A DNA stretch of 64,000 nucleotides from Actinoalloteichus caeruleus DSM 43889 (GCF_000429185.2 NZ_AUBJ02000001.1:248001-312000); one strand, 5' to 3'. Counted from the first letter of the stretch, positions 31,621 through 41,038 are shown. The notes: generated from the sequence alone by a model not told the origin. Program-made: numbers and translations.

Positions 31621-32556
31621 TCAGTTCTCGACGACGGGCTCCATGCCGAGGATCCGGCTGCGGAACATGTAGCACAGGACGAGGGCGATGGTGCCCAACG
31701 TCTCGGTGTCCTCCGCGACCCGGTCCAGATCAGACCGGACCCGGTCGGGTTCACCGTTGGCCATGTCCCGGATCGCCCGCCCGGCCAGCAGCAGCGCGCG
31801 TCGGCGCGAGTCCTCCACCAGCTCCGGGTTCGTCGTGGCGGTGTCCAGCTCGGCCGTCATCGTGCCCGCCGAGCCCTCCTTCGTCTCGATCACCCGCGCG
31901 GTGACCTGGGAGCCGGGGGGCAGCCGGGAACCGAGGACCCGCGCGAGCAGGGTGATGGCCCGTCGTAGCCGGTCGGGACCCGTCAGCAGGACCCCCGCGG
32001 CCCGGGCGCCCTCCGACCCGTCGCCGTGCCACATCCTGCTGATCACGACGAGCAGGTCCTCCAGAACCGCCTGGTCCTCCTCCCCCCGGGGGATCACCGC
32101 GAGCCAGTCGAGCAGCACCAGGTAGTGGGAGGGGACCGCGAGCGGGGAGATCGTGCTGTCGACGATGCGTGCCACGGTCGAGCTGATCGCCGACTGCGCC
32201 TCGGCCGGCCAGGCCGCCACGGCCTCACAGATCCGGTGGGCCGCGTCGGTGTCACCCGCCACCGTCGCCTGGAAGAGCTGGCCGACGGCCTGCATGGTCA
32301 GTTCCCGGCTCGGATCGTCCTGAGCCGGGGCCGGCACCTGGATGCCACCCGCCTCGTCGTGCGGAGCGAACCGCACGATCGTCGTCGTCCACTGGCGGAG
32401 GAGCGCCCCGAGGCTCCCCGCCGCGCGCACCTCGTGCACGACGCGGTCGAGCTGTTCGGGATCCCGGGATCTGATCGCCACGATCGCTCGATCCGACCAG
32501 TCCGCGAGCTTCGCCTTCTCTCCGCCGCCTTGTCGCACGCGGTCATCCTCTCGCAC
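31621..32556 (-). CDS. Uncharacterised helical protein
   Basis: 311 residues, GTG 32556. I recognise no family. The translation is soluble, mainly helical and free of signal peptide or membrane segments. Notable stretches are GSLGALLRQWTTTIVRFAPHDE, split by an acidic linker, and RLRRAITLLARVLGSRLPPGSQ. Composition and codon use look like real coding sequence on the minus strand. It is preceded after 80 bases by another minus-strand gene, which may be co-transcribed with it. Confidence 0.75.
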   Translation of the reverse strand: MREDDRVRQGGGEKAKLADWSDRAIVAIRSRDPEQLDRVVHEVRAAGSLGALLRQWTTTIVRFAPHDEAGGIQVPAPAQDDPSRELTMQAVGQLFQATVAGDTDAAHRICEAVAAWPAEAQSAISSTVARIVDSTISPLAVPSHYLVLLDWLAVIPRGEEDQAVLEDLLVVISRMWHGDGSEGARAAGVLLTGPDRLRRAITLLARVLGSRLPPGSQVTARVIETKEGSAGTMTAELDTATTNPELVEDSRRRALLLAGRAIRDMANGEPDRVRSDLDRVAEDTETLGTIALVLCYMFRSRILGMEPVVEN

Positions 32557-32637
32557 GTCGGCGAAGTCCCGCGACTCCGCCTGCCAGCACCGCCGGGTAC
32601 GGGTGGCCCTGGTCGTCGACCACCCCCGGTCCGGTCG

Positions 32638-33411
32638 TCAGTGTCGGGCCGCGCGGTCGCCGAGGACCCGTGCCGCGTCGTCCACGGCGGTCATCCGGGC
32701 GGCGCGGACCGCGTTGAAGATGGGACGCAACGCCTCGTCGCGGGCGCGGGCCGCCGAAGCCGACAACGCTCCCCCCGGAGCGTCCCTGCTGGCGACGTCC
32801 AGGATCGCCGCCACCTCGGCGGACCGTTCCAGCACGCGCAGCGCGCGCTGCGGCATCGCCTCCGGCCACTCAGGACGGGGCGTGTTGGCCAGGGCCGCGG
32901 CGATCTCCTCGCGCACGCCGGGGCGTTTCCGGGCGACGCCCAGCTCGGTGAGCGCGGTCGCCGCCTGCCGCATCGCCGCGGCCAGGCCGTGCTCGGCCTC
33001 ACCGATGGGGTGCAGGGGTGTCGGTGGCATCTCGGGGAGTTCGTGGACGCTCCAGCGCATCAGCCCCTCCGGCCCCGGCCGGGGGACCAGACCGATGCCC
33101 GCCTCCGGAAGCACGACGGCTTCCCCCGCGAGCAGCGCGGCCTCGCTGAACGGGCCAGGACCGCCGAGACCGCGCACGTCACCCGCGACGGGGAGGACGA
33201 GGCGCGCGTTCGTCTCGGGACAGCGCCGCAGAGCGGCGAGCAGCATGGCGAGACCGGTCGGACCGTCGTTGGGGCCGGGCAGGTCCAGGGTCGCGGCGGT
33301 CTGGTCGTCAGCCGCTCGTACCTCGTGGGCTTCGGCCCAGATGTTCAGGGCATCAAGCACATCATCGGCGGCGGCCGAACCGCGCAGCCAGGCGGATGTC
33401 CAGATGACCAT
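32638..33411 (-). CDS. Uncharacterised protein, positional counterpart of Rv1486c
   Basis: 257 residues from ATG 33411; the frame stays open for 220 more codons upstream but that portion overlaps the DUF3097 gene antisense. The N-terminus MVIWTSAWLRGSAAADDVLD and LVLPVAGDVRGLGGPGPF suggest a family found in mycobacteria and relatives between hemH and the NfeD gene. No catalytic motif or membrane segment is evident. The likeness to Rv1486c is from memory of position and general pattern. Function unknown. Confidence 0.75.
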   Translation of the reverse strand: MVIWTSAWLRGSAAADDVLDALNIWAEAHEVRAADDQTAATLDLPGPNDGPTGLAMLLAALRRCPETNARLVLPVAGDVRGLGGPGPFSEAALLAGEAVVLPEAGIGLVPRPGPEGLMRWSVHELPEMPPTPLHPIGEAEHGLAAAMRQAATALTELGVARKRPGVREEIAAALANTPRPEWPEAMPQRALRVLERSAEVAAILDVASRDAPGGALSASAARARDEALRPIFNAVRAARMTAVDDAARVLGDRAARH

Positions 33412-33550
33412 CGTCGCACTCGGGGATGGCACGGCGCACGAGAGTACTCGGTCGGGTGGCCAGACGTCGAAGGGCCACCACCAGTCCGCTCCCGCCGCCG
33501 GGACCCGCCCGGAACACCCGGGGCGCCACCTCCGGTTACCGTTGTCGACC

Positions 33551-34393
33551 ATGCCGTTCGGAAACCCGGGCCTGCCCGGCCTCGACCCCCATCGGCCACG
33601 TCGGTCCGTACCGGAGCTGCCCGTCGAGGAGGGCCTGGTGGTGGAGGACCCGGTGAGCGGGTTCTGCGGCGCCGTCGTGAGGGTGGACGGCGGCGGCGTG
33701 GTGCTGGAGGACCGGCACGGCCGCCGCCGTGTGTTCCCACTGCGCGCGGCGGGCTTCCTGCACGAGGGACGTCCCGTGACCCTGGTGCGCCCGCGCCCGG
33801 CCGCTGCCCCCGCGCCGGCGGCGTCCCGCTCCGCGTCCGGTTCGACCAGGGTCGACGGGTTGCGGGCCCGGGTGGCGAGGGCGAGCCGGCTCTGGGTCGA
33901 GGGAACGCACGACGCCGAGCTGGTGGAACGGGTGTGGGGGCACGACCTGCGGGTGGAGGGGGTGGTCGTGGAGCCCCTCGGCGGCGTCGACCACCTCGCC
34001 GACCGCCTGGTGGAGTTCGCCCCGGGGCCCGGCCGCCGGGTCGGCGTGCTGGTGGACCACCTCGTCGAGGGCAGCAAGGAGTCCCGGCTGGTCGCCGAGA
34101 TCTCCTCGCTCCCGGGCAGCGACCACGTCCTGGTGACGGGTCACCCGTACGTGGATGTGTGGCAGGCCGTGCGCCCCACGTCGGTGGGGGTGACCGCGTG
34201 GCCGGAGGTGCCCAGGGGGCGCGAGTGGAAGGAGGGGGTGTGCGCCGCACTCGGTTGGTCGGACGCCGCCTCGGGCTGGCGCCGGGTGCTGACCGGGGTC
34301 GACAGCTTCCGTGACCTGGAGACGCCGCTCATCAACGCCGTGGAACGCCTCATCGACTTCGTCACCGAACCGGACGCCGAGCGCGCCGGCTGA
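33551..34393 (+). CDS. DUF3097 protein with Toprim-like core
   Basis: 280 residues from ATG 33551. A -10-like TACCGT ends eight bases upstream and no ribosome site is seen, suggesting a leaderless message. The middle shows RLWVEGTHDAELVERVWG, then GGVDHLADRL, then RVGVLVDHLVEGSKESRL, a pattern like the Toprim metal site (E, then DxD-like). This is the conserved core of DUF3097 proteins found across actinobacteria. Nucleic acid binding is possible but undemonstrated. It is divergent from the Rv1486c-like gene. Confidence 0.85.
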   Translation: MPFGNPGLPGLDPHRPRRSVPELPVEEGLVVEDPVSGFCGAVVRVDGGGVVLEDRHGRRRVFPLRAAGFLHEGRPVTLVRPRPAAAPAPAASRSASGSTRVDGLRARVARASRLWVEGTHDAELVERVWGHDLRVEGVVVEPLGGVDHLADRLVEFAPGPGRRVGVLVDHLVEGSKESRLVAEISSLPGSDHVLVTGHPYVDVWQAVRPTSVGVTAWPEVPRGREWKEGVCAALGWSDAASGWRRVLTGVDSFRDLETPLINAVERLIDFVTEPDAERAG

Positions 34394-34483
34394 GGCCTCC
34401 GGACGGCGCAACCCCTGTCGCCCCTCGTGCACCGGCCCCCGCTTCCTGACCCGGAACCGGGCGCTGTCTGCCACCATGGAGGC

Positions 34484-34927
34484 ATGGCGGCGCTGCTGTG
34501 GGTCATCGCGGGAACGGTGCTCATCATCGCCGAGGTGCTGTCCGGGGAGTTCGTCCTCGTCATGCTCGGCCTGGCCGCGCTCGCCGCGGCGGCCTCGGCG
34601 GGGCTGGGCCTGCCGCTGTGGGTCGACGTCGTGGTCTTCACCGTCGTCTCGCTGGGGCTGGTCACCCTCGCCAGACCCGCGTTGAAGCGCCGGATGCGGG
34701 TGGGTGACGAGGTCAGGATGCACACCGACGCCCTGATCGGAGGCAAGGCGACGGTGGTGGCCACGACCGACTCCCAGGACGGGCGGGTGCGGATCGCCGG
34801 GGAGGTGTGGTCCGCCCGCAGTTTCGACGAGACCCAGGTCCTGGAGGAGGGGCAGGAGGTCGTCGTGCTCGACATCAGGGGAGCGACCGCCGTGGTGTGG
34901 CGGGAACCGTGGGAACTGCCCTCCTGA
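34484..34927 (+). CDS. NfeD-like membrane protein
   Basis: 147 residues, ATG 34484. Two or three N-terminal hydrophobic segments (LLWVIAGTVLIIAEVLSGEF; VVVFTVVSLGLVTLARPAL) are followed by a C-terminal OB-fold domain, with TDALIGGKATVVATT and GRVRIAGEVWSARSFDE. NfeD proteins pair with stomatin/SPFH proteins in membrane microdomains, and an SPFH gene follows after 53 bases. The pair corresponds to Rv1487-Rv1488. Confidence 0.92.
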   Translation: MAALLWVIAGTVLIIAEVLSGEFVLVMLGLAALAAAASAGLGLPLWVDVVVFTVVSLGLVTLARPALKRRMRVGDEVRMHTDALIGGKATVVATTDSQDGRVRIAGEVWSARSFDETQVLEEGQEVVVLDIRGATAVVWREPWELPS

Positions 34928-34980
34928 CCGGGTCCCACCAGGGGACCTCCGCCGCTCGTTGACAAGAAAGGTGGACACTG

Positions 34981-36234
34981 ATGACGTCAGTGATCGTGCT
35001 GGCGGTCGTGGTGTTGTTGGTCATCACGATCGTCGCCAAGGCCGTCCTGGTGATCCCGCAGGCGACCGCGGCGGTCATCGAGCGGCTGGGCCGGTTCCGC
35101 ACGGTCGCGGCTCCGGGGCTGAACTTCCTCGTACCCTTCTTCGACCGGGTGCGGGCCCGGATCGACCTGAGGGAACAGGTCGTGTCGTTCCCGCCGCAAC
35201 CCGTGATCACCGAGGACAACCTGACGGTGTCGATCGACACCGTCGTCTACTTCCAGGTCACCGAGCCCCGGGCCGCCGTCTACGAGATCTCCAACTACAT
35301 CGTCGGTGTCGAGCAGTTGACGACCACGACGCTGCGCAACGTCGTGGGCGGGATGAGCCTGGAGCAGACGCTGACGTCCCGCGACCAGATCAACAGCCAG
35401 CTGCGGGGTGTCCTCGACGAAGCCACCGGGAGGTGGGGCATCCGGGTGGCGCGGGTGGAGCTGAAGGCGATCGACCCGCCGCCCTCCATCCAGGACTCGA
35501 TGGAGAAGCAGATGCGCGCCGACCGGGAGAAGCGCGCCATGATCCTCACGGCCGAGGGTGAGCGGGAGTCGGCCATCAAGACCGCCGAGGGGCAGAAGCA
35601 GTCCCAGATCCTCGCGGCGGAGGGGTCCAAGCAGGCGGCGATCCTCGGCGCCGAGGGCGAGCGGCAGTCGGCGATCCTGCGCGCCCAGGGTGAGCGCGCC
35701 GCCCGGTACCTCCAGGCGCAGGGGCAGGCCAAGGCGATCGAGAAGGTGTTCGCCGCGGTGAAGGCGGGGAAGCCGACTCCCGAGCTGCTCGCCTACCAGT
35801 ACCTGCAGACCCTCCCGCAGATGGCGCAGGGCGACGCCAACAAGGTGTGGGTGATCCCCAGCGACTTCAACAAGTCGTTGGAGGGTTTCGCCCGGATGCT
35901 CGGCGCGCCGGGCGAGGACGGGGTCTTCCGCTACGAGCCGCCCACCGAGGAGGTCCCCGAGTCCCGCCCCGAGGCGGAGGACGAGGCCGTGGCCGCCTGG
36001 TTCGACACCTCGACCGACCCCAAGGTCGCCGAGGCGGTCCGAGCCGCCGAGGAGGTCGCCCGCAAGGAGGTCCCCGGCCCCGTCGCCGGACTGCGGGGAC
36101 CGGGGGACAGCCCCTCCCCCTCGGCCACGCCGTCCGCCGGGGCAGCCGGCCGGGCGCTCGGGCAGGCGGCGCCCCAGCCCCCCGTTCCCGGGGCCGCGTC
36201 GGAGAAGACCACCGAGCCGGAGCGGCGGGACTGA
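34981..36234 (+). CDS. SPFH/stomatin-family membrane protein
   Basis: 417 residues, ATG 34981 after AAAGGTGG. One N-terminal membrane segment (VIVLAVVVLLVITIVAKAVL) precedes the SPFH domain: ERLGRFRTVAAPGLNFLVPF, RIDLREQVVSFPPQPVITED and LKAIDPPPSIQDSMEKQMRA. A long Glu/Gln/Ala coiled coil follows, with repeated AEGERxSAI units, for oligomerisation. Beyond residue 320 a Pro/Ala-rich tail extends past the usual stomatin length. Likely role: scaffold for membrane protein quality control together with NfeD. A strong terminator lies downstream. Confidence 0.94.
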   Translation: MTSVIVLAVVVLLVITIVAKAVLVIPQATAAVIERLGRFRTVAAPGLNFLVPFFDRVRARIDLREQVVSFPPQPVITEDNLTVSIDTVVYFQVTEPRAAVYEISNYIVGVEQLTTTTLRNVVGGMSLEQTLTSRDQINSQLRGVLDEATGRWGIRVARVELKAIDPPPSIQDSMEKQMRADREKRAMILTAEGERESAIKTAEGQKQSQILAAEGSKQAAILGAEGERQSAILRAQGERAARYLQAQGQAKAIEKVFAAVKAGKPTPELLAYQYLQTLPQMAQGDANKVWVIPSDFNKSLEGFARMLGAPGEDGVFRYEPPTEEVPESRPEAEDEAVAAWFDTSTDPKVAEAVRAAEEVARKEVPGPVAGLRGPGDSPSPSATPSAGAAGRALGQAAPQPPVPGAASEKTTEPERRD

Positions 36235-36370
36235 GCCGACCGGCCGGCGGGTGATCCGTCGGTCAGTGTCTAGCTCGGCGACCCGTCTTTCGGGTTGGAA
36301 AGCTCCGATCTTGTGGACCGACCACCGTTCTCATCGCGGAACAATCGGGAAACAGTTGCGCAGCGTGGCA

Positions 36371-36406
36371 GGGTCCCCCGGCGACGCTTCAGCGTCCGGG
36401 GGACCC
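36371..36406 (+). terminator. Strong hairpin terminator after the NfeD-SPFH genes
   Basis: GGGTCCCCCG (36371-36380) pairs with CGGGGGACCC (36397-36406); inside it GACGC (36383-36387) pairs with GCGTC (36392-36396) around TTCA. A two-base bulge (GC) is the only defect. No T-run follows. Confidence 0.75.
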
Positions 36407-36484
36407 CTCGCGGCCATTGATTACGGTCAGCGACTCGCTGCGCTGCGTGGGTGGGAGTGTGCACAAGCCGATCAGGAAAGGGAC

Positions 36485-36490
36485 TAATGT
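36485..36490 (+). promoter_or_regulatory. -10 box of a probable leaderless promoter
   Basis: TAATGT ends seven bases before the ATG at 36498, a spacing at which transcription would begin at the start codon. No good -35 was found. Confidence 0.4.
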
Positions 36491-36497
36491 CGGCACC

Positions 36498-36926
36498 ATG
36501 GATTCCTCCACGCACAGCGAACGGACGACGGGCAGGGTCGGGCGCTACAAGTCCACTTCTCGTGAGGTTCCCACGCGTGCTGGAGCACGGCGGGGAGCCA
36601 CCACAGGCGACCGCCACGACGCGGTGCCGCCCGCCGAGATCGCGCAGGAGGTGGGGGAGGCCGCCCGCCAGCTGGGAGACCAGCTCGGCGACCCGAGCGC
36701 CCCGCACACCCTGGCGGACGTGGAGCGCATCGTCGAAGGCCTGACCGGTGCCGTCGCCGGTGCCGCCGTGGGCCTGGACGGGCTCACCCACTGGCTGCGC
36801 AGCACCGGATACGGTGGAGACCTCTCCGGGCACGCCAGCGCGGTCGCCGAGCGCCTCGCCCATGCCGGGGACGACCTGGCGATCTTCGCGGAGGCGGTGC
36901 GGAAGGCCGCCGGCGGAACGGAGTAG
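36498..36926 (+). CDS. Uncharacterised small acidic protein
   Basis: 142 residues from ATG 36498; earlier in-frame starts lie upstream of the -10 box. The first 45 residues are basic and Ser/Thr/Arg-rich, likely disordered. The rest is helical: AEIAQEVGEAARQLGDQLGD, then ERIVEGLTGAVAGAAVGLDG, then GHASAVAERLAHAGDDLAI. No membrane segment, signal peptide or known domain is visible. It stands alone between the SPFH terminator and an aldehyde dehydrogenase gene. Function unknown. Confidence 0.7.
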   Translation: MDSSTHSERTTGRVGRYKSTSREVPTRAGARRGATTGDRHDAVPPAEIAQEVGEAARQLGDQLGDPSAPHTLADVERIVEGLTGAVAGAAVGLDGLTHWLRSTGYGGDLSGHASAVAERLAHAGDDLAIFAEAVRKAAGGTE

Positions 36927-37015
36927 GAGGGCCCGTCCGCACGGACGGGGCGCGGGCCCGGACGACGCGACACGTGCCTGAGGCGGGTGTGGGCCCGCGT
37001 GCGGAGGGGTGTGCG

Positions 37016-38446
37016 GTGGAACTCCCAGCGAGTGTGGCCAACTTCGTCGCCGGCCAGCCGACCGGTGTCGAGGGAACCGAGCGGACCACGCTGGTGGACC
37101 CGAGCAGCGGAACCGAGTTCGGGTCGGCGCCCATCAGCCGGTGGAACGACGTGGACACGGCAATGCGCCGTGCCGAGAACGCCCACACCGGGTGGGCCGC
37201 GACCACTCCCCACGAACGGCAGCGCGCTCTCCTGCGCTGGGCCGACCTGGTGGAGGGAGCGGCCGACGAGTTCGTCGCGGCCGAGTGCGCGAACACGGGC
37301 AAGCCGGCGCGGCAGGTCGCCGAACGAGAACTCCCCCTCGCCGTCGAGCACATCAGGTTCTTCGCCGGAGCGTCCCGCGTCCTCGACGGCGTCGCCGCCG
37401 GCGAGTACCAGCGGGGGCACTCCTCCCTGCTGCGCAGCGAGCCCCTCGGCGTCTGCGCGCACATGATGCCGCACAGCCACCCGATGTTCCTGGCCGCGGC
37501 GGGCGTGGCCCCCGCGCTGGCCGCCGGCAACGCGGTGGTCCTCAAACCCGCGGAGACGACCCCGCTGACCAGTGTGATGCTGGCCGAGCGCGCCGCCGAG
37601 GCACTGCCGCCCGGGGTTCTGAACGTGATCTGCGGGGATCGGGACACCGGACGGGCCATGGTGGCGCACGAGGTCCCCCGCCTGGTGTCGCTGACCGGCG
37701 CCGTGCGGTCCGGCATGGAGGTGGCGGGCTCGGCCGCCGCGGACCTCAAGCGCGTCCACCTGCGGCTGGGTGGGAAGGCACCAGCCCTGGTGTTCGGCGA
37801 TGTGGACGTTCCCCTGGTCGCGGGCGAGCTGGCGAGGGCGGCCTTCGCCAACGCGGGGCAGGACTGCCTGGCGGCCGCCCGCGTCCTGGTGGCCGACGAG
37901 GTCTACGACGAGCTGGTCGCGGCGTTCGTCCACGAGGTGCGGGGCCTGCGGGTTGGTCCGCCCAGCGACCGGGACGCCTTCTACGGGCCGCTGAACAACG
38001 AGAACCAGGTGGAGCAGGTCGAAGGGGTGCTCGACCGCCTCCCCGAGCACGCGACGATCCTCACGGGAGGAGTTCGTTCCGACCAGCCGGGGTACTTCTT
38101 CGAGCCCACGGTCATCGCCGGCGTCGACCAGGACGACGAGACCGTGCAGAACGAGATCTTCGGTCCGGTCGTCACCCTCCAGCGGTTCACCGACGTCGAC
38201 CAGGCGGTGGGGTGGGCCAACGGCGTCCGGTACGGCGGGGCGGCGAGCGTGTGGACTCGCGACCACGCCAGGGCGGTGCGCCTGTCGGGCCTGCTCTCCT
38301 TCGGATGCGTCTGGATCAACAACCACGGCAGCGTGGTGGCCGAGATGCCGCAGAGCGGGTTCCGCCACTCCGGGCACGGCACCGGGATCTCCCGTCACGG
38401 TCTGGACGACTACACCCGGTTCAAGCACGTGATGAGCCTCCTCTGA
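37016..38446 (+). CDS. Aldehyde dehydrogenase-family protein lacking the catalytic glutamate
   Basis: 476 residues, GTG 37016 behind GGAGGGG; an upstream start at 36974 has no ribosome site. The ALDH fold is clear: HMMPHSHPMFLAAAGVAPAL, NAVVLKPAETTPLTS, NAGQDCLAAARV with the nucleophile Cys284, and EIFGPVVTLQRF. In active ALDHs the general-base Glu sits 34 residues before the Cys in LELGGK; here that position is Arg250 (HLRLGGKAP). The sequence most resembles aminobutyraldehyde/betaine-aldehyde dehydrogenases. It may be inactive, an esterase-like variant or use another base. The convergent amidase follows. Confidence 0.88.
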   Translation: MELPASVANFVAGQPTGVEGTERTTLVDPSSGTEFGSAPISRWNDVDTAMRRAENAHTGWAATTPHERQRALLRWADLVEGAADEFVAAECANTGKPARQVAERELPLAVEHIRFFAGASRVLDGVAAGEYQRGHSSLLRSEPLGVCAHMMPHSHPMFLAAAGVAPALAAGNAVVLKPAETTPLTSVMLAERAAEALPPGVLNVICGDRDTGRAMVAHEVPRLVSLTGAVRSGMEVAGSAAADLKRVHLRLGGKAPALVFGDVDVPLVAGELARAAFANAGQDCLAAARVLVADEVYDELVAAFVHEVRGLRVGPPSDRDAFYGPLNNENQVEQVEGVLDRLPEHATILTGGVRSDQPGYFFEPTVIAGVDQDDETVQNEIFGPVVTLQRFTDVDQAVGWANGVRYGGAASVWTRDHARAVRLSGLLSFGCVWINNHGSVVAEMPQSGFRHSGHGTGISRHGLDDYTRFKHVMSLL

Positions 38447-38554
38447 CCCGAGGGGAGCGCCGCGCGGACACCGTCACGCCGCCACGTCGGTGGCCCCGCG
38501 CGGGCCGGGCGGAGCGGGCGCTCGGGCCACCCCGCCCGCCGGCCCCGGCGCGGC

Positions 38555-39958
38555 TCAGAGCAGCGGTGGGCGGCGGTCCCGCCAGGGGCGCGCCCGTTCG
38601 AAGGCGTGGCACGCGGCGAGCACCCGGTGATCGGTGTACCGGCCGCCCACCACCTGGAGACCCACCGGCAGCCCGCCGGAGGTGACACCGCACGGGATGC
38701 TGGCCGCCGGCTGCTGGGTCATGTTGAACGGGTAGGTGAACTGGCACCAGCTCGTCCACCGGTCACCCGGCCAACCGGGCGGGACCTCCCGACCCGCCTC
38801 GAACGGCGGAATGGGCATGGTGGGCGTCAACAACAGGTCGAAGCGTTCGTGGAACCGGCCCATCAGCGCGCCCATGGCCGCGCGGCGCGCGTTCGCGGTG
38901 AGGTAGTCACCGGCGGAGAAGGACGCTCCCAGTTCGGTGATCTCCCGCAGCCCGGGGTCGAGTTCGGCGCGCTGCTCCGGGGTGAGGTGCTCGACGGACT
39001 TGGCGGCGCCGGCGAACCACAGGGTGTGGAACTCGGCGACGGGGTCGGTGAAACCCGGGTCCACCTCCTCCACCTCGGCTCCCAGCTCCTCGAACACGCG
39101 GGCGGCCTCCGCGACCACGGCGGCGACCTCCGGGTCCACCCGCACGTACCCGAGGGTCGGGCTGAAGGCGATCCGGAGCCCGGAGACACCGGAGTCGAGG
39201 TTCCCCAGGAAGGACGCGGCCGGTGGGGGCACCGTCGACCAGTCCCTCGGGTCGGGACGGGCGATCACGTCGAGCAGCAGGGCGGAGTCCGCGACGCTGG
39301 TGGTCATCGGGCCGACGTGCGCCAGCGACCCGAACGGGCTCTGGGGGTGGTGCGGGACCCAGCCGTAGGTGGGCTTGTGGGCGAAGACCCCGCAGAAACT
39401 GGCGGGGATGCGGACCGAGCCACCGCCGTCGGTGCCCACGGTCAGCGGAGCCATCCCGAGCGCCACGGCGGCGGCCCCGCCTCCGCTCGATCCTCCCGCC
39501 GTGCGCCCGGTGTCCCAGGGGTTGCGCGTCACTCCGTGGAGGGGGCCGTCGGTGACCCCCTTCCAGGCCAGTTCGGGCGTCGTCGTCTTCCCGACCAGCA
39601 CCGCGCCCTGTTCCCGGAGGCGGGCGACGCTGGGACCGTCCTCGGTCCAGGACTGCGCGGGGGAGACGCTCCGCGATCCGCGCAGGGTGGGCCACCCCGC
39701 TGTGAGCAGCACGTCCTTGATCGAGGTGGGCACACCGTCGACCAGGCCCTCCGGCGCGCCCCGCGCCCAGCGTTCGGTGGACTCCTTGGCAGCCCTGGTG
39801 GCGTGTTCGGGATCCACCAGGCAGAACGCGTTGACCTCGGGATCCACCTGCTCGATCCGCTCCAGCACCGCCGCGGTGGCCTCGGCCGGGGACAGCTCCC
39901 CGTTCCGGAAGGCGGAGAGCATCTCCACCGCGGTCAGATCCGCCGCACTACCCACCAC
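38555..39958 (-). CDS. Amidase-signature family hydrolase
   Basis: 467 residues, GTG 39958 (or the next codon, GTG 39955) behind GGAGG. The Ser-cisSer-Lys triad region is complete: VPTSIKDVLLTAG with the Lys, GGSSGGGAAAVALG with the cis-Ser, and GTDGGGSVRIPASFCG with the nucleophile Ser. The family hydrolyses amides of many types. It is downstream of the D-2-hydroxyacid dehydrogenase gene with only nine bases between, so both belong to the minus-strand arm of the GntR-controlled cluster. Its substrate is presumably the entry amide of that pathway, which is inference. Confidence 0.92.
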   Translation of the reverse strand: MVGSAADLTAVEMLSAFRNGELSPAEATAAVLERIEQVDPEVNAFCLVDPEHATRAAKESTERWARGAPEGLVDGVPTSIKDVLLTAGWPTLRGSRSVSPAQSWTEDGPSVARLREQGAVLVGKTTTPELAWKGVTDGPLHGVTRNPWDTGRTAGGSSGGGAAAVALGMAPLTVGTDGGGSVRIPASFCGVFAHKPTYGWVPHHPQSPFGSLAHVGPMTTSVADSALLLDVIARPDPRDWSTVPPPAASFLGNLDSGVSGLRIAFSPTLGYVRVDPEVAAVVAEAARVFEELGAEVEEVDPGFTDPVAEFHTLWFAGAAKSVEHLTPEQRAELDPGLREITELGASFSAGDYLTANARRAAMGALMGRFHERFDLLLTPTMPIPPFEAGREVPPGWPGDRWTSWCQFTYPFNMTQQPAASIPCGVTSGGLPVGLQVVGGRYTDHRVLAACHAFERARPWRDRRPPLL

Positions 39959-39967
39959 TGACCTCCA

Positions 39968-40945
39968 TCAAGACGTCGAGACGTACCCGAGTCGCTTGTC
40001 GACGACGTTGAGCGGCTCCCGTCCACCGAGGACGCGCCGCAGGTTGTCGCCGAACAGCTCGACCAGTTCGTCCCGCCATCCCACCACGTCGCCGGACATG
40101 TGGGGAGAGACGATCACCGACGGGGCCGACCACAGCGGAGAGTCCTCGGGGAGCGGTTCCTCCTCGAAGACGTCGAGGGCCGCGCCGCCGATCGTCCCGG
40201 CGGCCACCGCCTCCTCCAGCGCTCGCTGGTCCACCAGCGGGCCGCGCCCCACGTTCACCAGCACGCCCTCGGGACCGAGCGCGGCCAGTTCCCGCGCGCC
40301 CACCAGTCCCCGGGTGGCCTTGGTCAGCGGGGCGGCGAGCACGAGGTGGTCGGCGTCGGGCAACAGGGTCGCGAGTTCGCTCGACGGGTGCACCTGACCG
40401 AGGTCGGGGTCGGAGTCCCTCCCCGTCCGCCCGACACCGGTCACGGCGACCCCGGCCGAGGTGAGGGACCGTCCGATGGCTCGTCCGATCGGGCCAGTGC
40501 CCACCACGACGGCGTGGCTACCGGCCAACCGGCGGGTCTCCCGGTGCCGCCACCTCCGTTCTCCCTGGAACCGGAGGGTGCTCGGCAGGTCCTTGGCGAA
40601 GGCGAGCAGCAGACCGAGGACGTACTCGGCCATGGGCTGGTCGAAGACCCCCCGGGAGTTGGTGAGCAGGACGTCGCTGTCGACCAGGGCGGGGAACATC
40701 ATGCGGTCCACCCCCGCGCTGGCCGTGTGGACCCAGCGCAGCCGATCGGCACGGGGCCAGCTCTCCGCCAGCGCGTCGGAGTTGAAGTCCCAGACGAAGA
40801 GCACGTCGGTGCCGGGCAGCAGTTCGGCCAGCTCCGCCGGTCCGCCGGCCGCCCGGACCTCGGCCACCAGCGGGCGGACCGGCGCGAGGTCGGGTGGGGC
40901 GTCCGCCCCGTGCAGGACCGTGATGACCGGTGGGTGCGGAGACAT
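39968..40945 (-). CDS. D-isomer-specific 2-hydroxyacid dehydrogenase
   Basis: 325 residues from ATG 40945. Features are the NAD-binding VVVGTGPIGRAIGRSL, NSRGVFDQPMAEYVLGLLLA, NVGRGPLVDQRALEEAV with the catalytic Arg, DVFEEEPLPEDSPLW with the Glu, and VIVSPHMSG with the catalytic His. These enzymes interconvert 2-oxo and D-2-hydroxy acids with NAD(P)H. The gene begins the minus-strand arm of the cluster and its promoter overlaps the GntR operator at 41069-41086. Confidence 0.93.
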   Translation of the reverse strand: MSPHPPVITVLHGADAPPDLAPVRPLVAEVRAAGGPAELAELLPGTDVLFVWDFNSDALAESWPRADRLRWVHTASAGVDRMMFPALVDSDVLLTNSRGVFDQPMAEYVLGLLLAFAKDLPSTLRFQGERRWRHRETRRLAGSHAVVVGTGPIGRAIGRSLTSAGVAVTGVGRTGRDSDPDLGQVHPSSELATLLPDADHLVLAAPLTKATRGLVGARELAALGPEGVLVNVGRGPLVDQRALEEAVAAGTIGGAALDVFEEEPLPEDSPLWSAPSVIVSPHMSGDVVGWRDELVELFGDNLRRVLGGREPLNVVDKRLGYVSTS

Positions 40946-41024
40946 GCGGCGTGACCCCCTCGCTTCGGCTGCCGGTGCCGGCCGCGACCGTCGACGGAGA
41001 GCGTTCGTCCGTTCGCCGTAAAGA

Positions 41025-41038
41025 GCCGACATGTCGGC
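41025..41038. promoter_or_regulatory. 14-bp perfect palindrome in the divergent promoter region
   Basis: GCCGACATGTCGGC reads the same on both strands. It lies just downstream of the minus-strand -10 (41057-41052) and may be a second operator. No other exact copy was noticed in a promoter region of the window. Confidence 0.4.
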
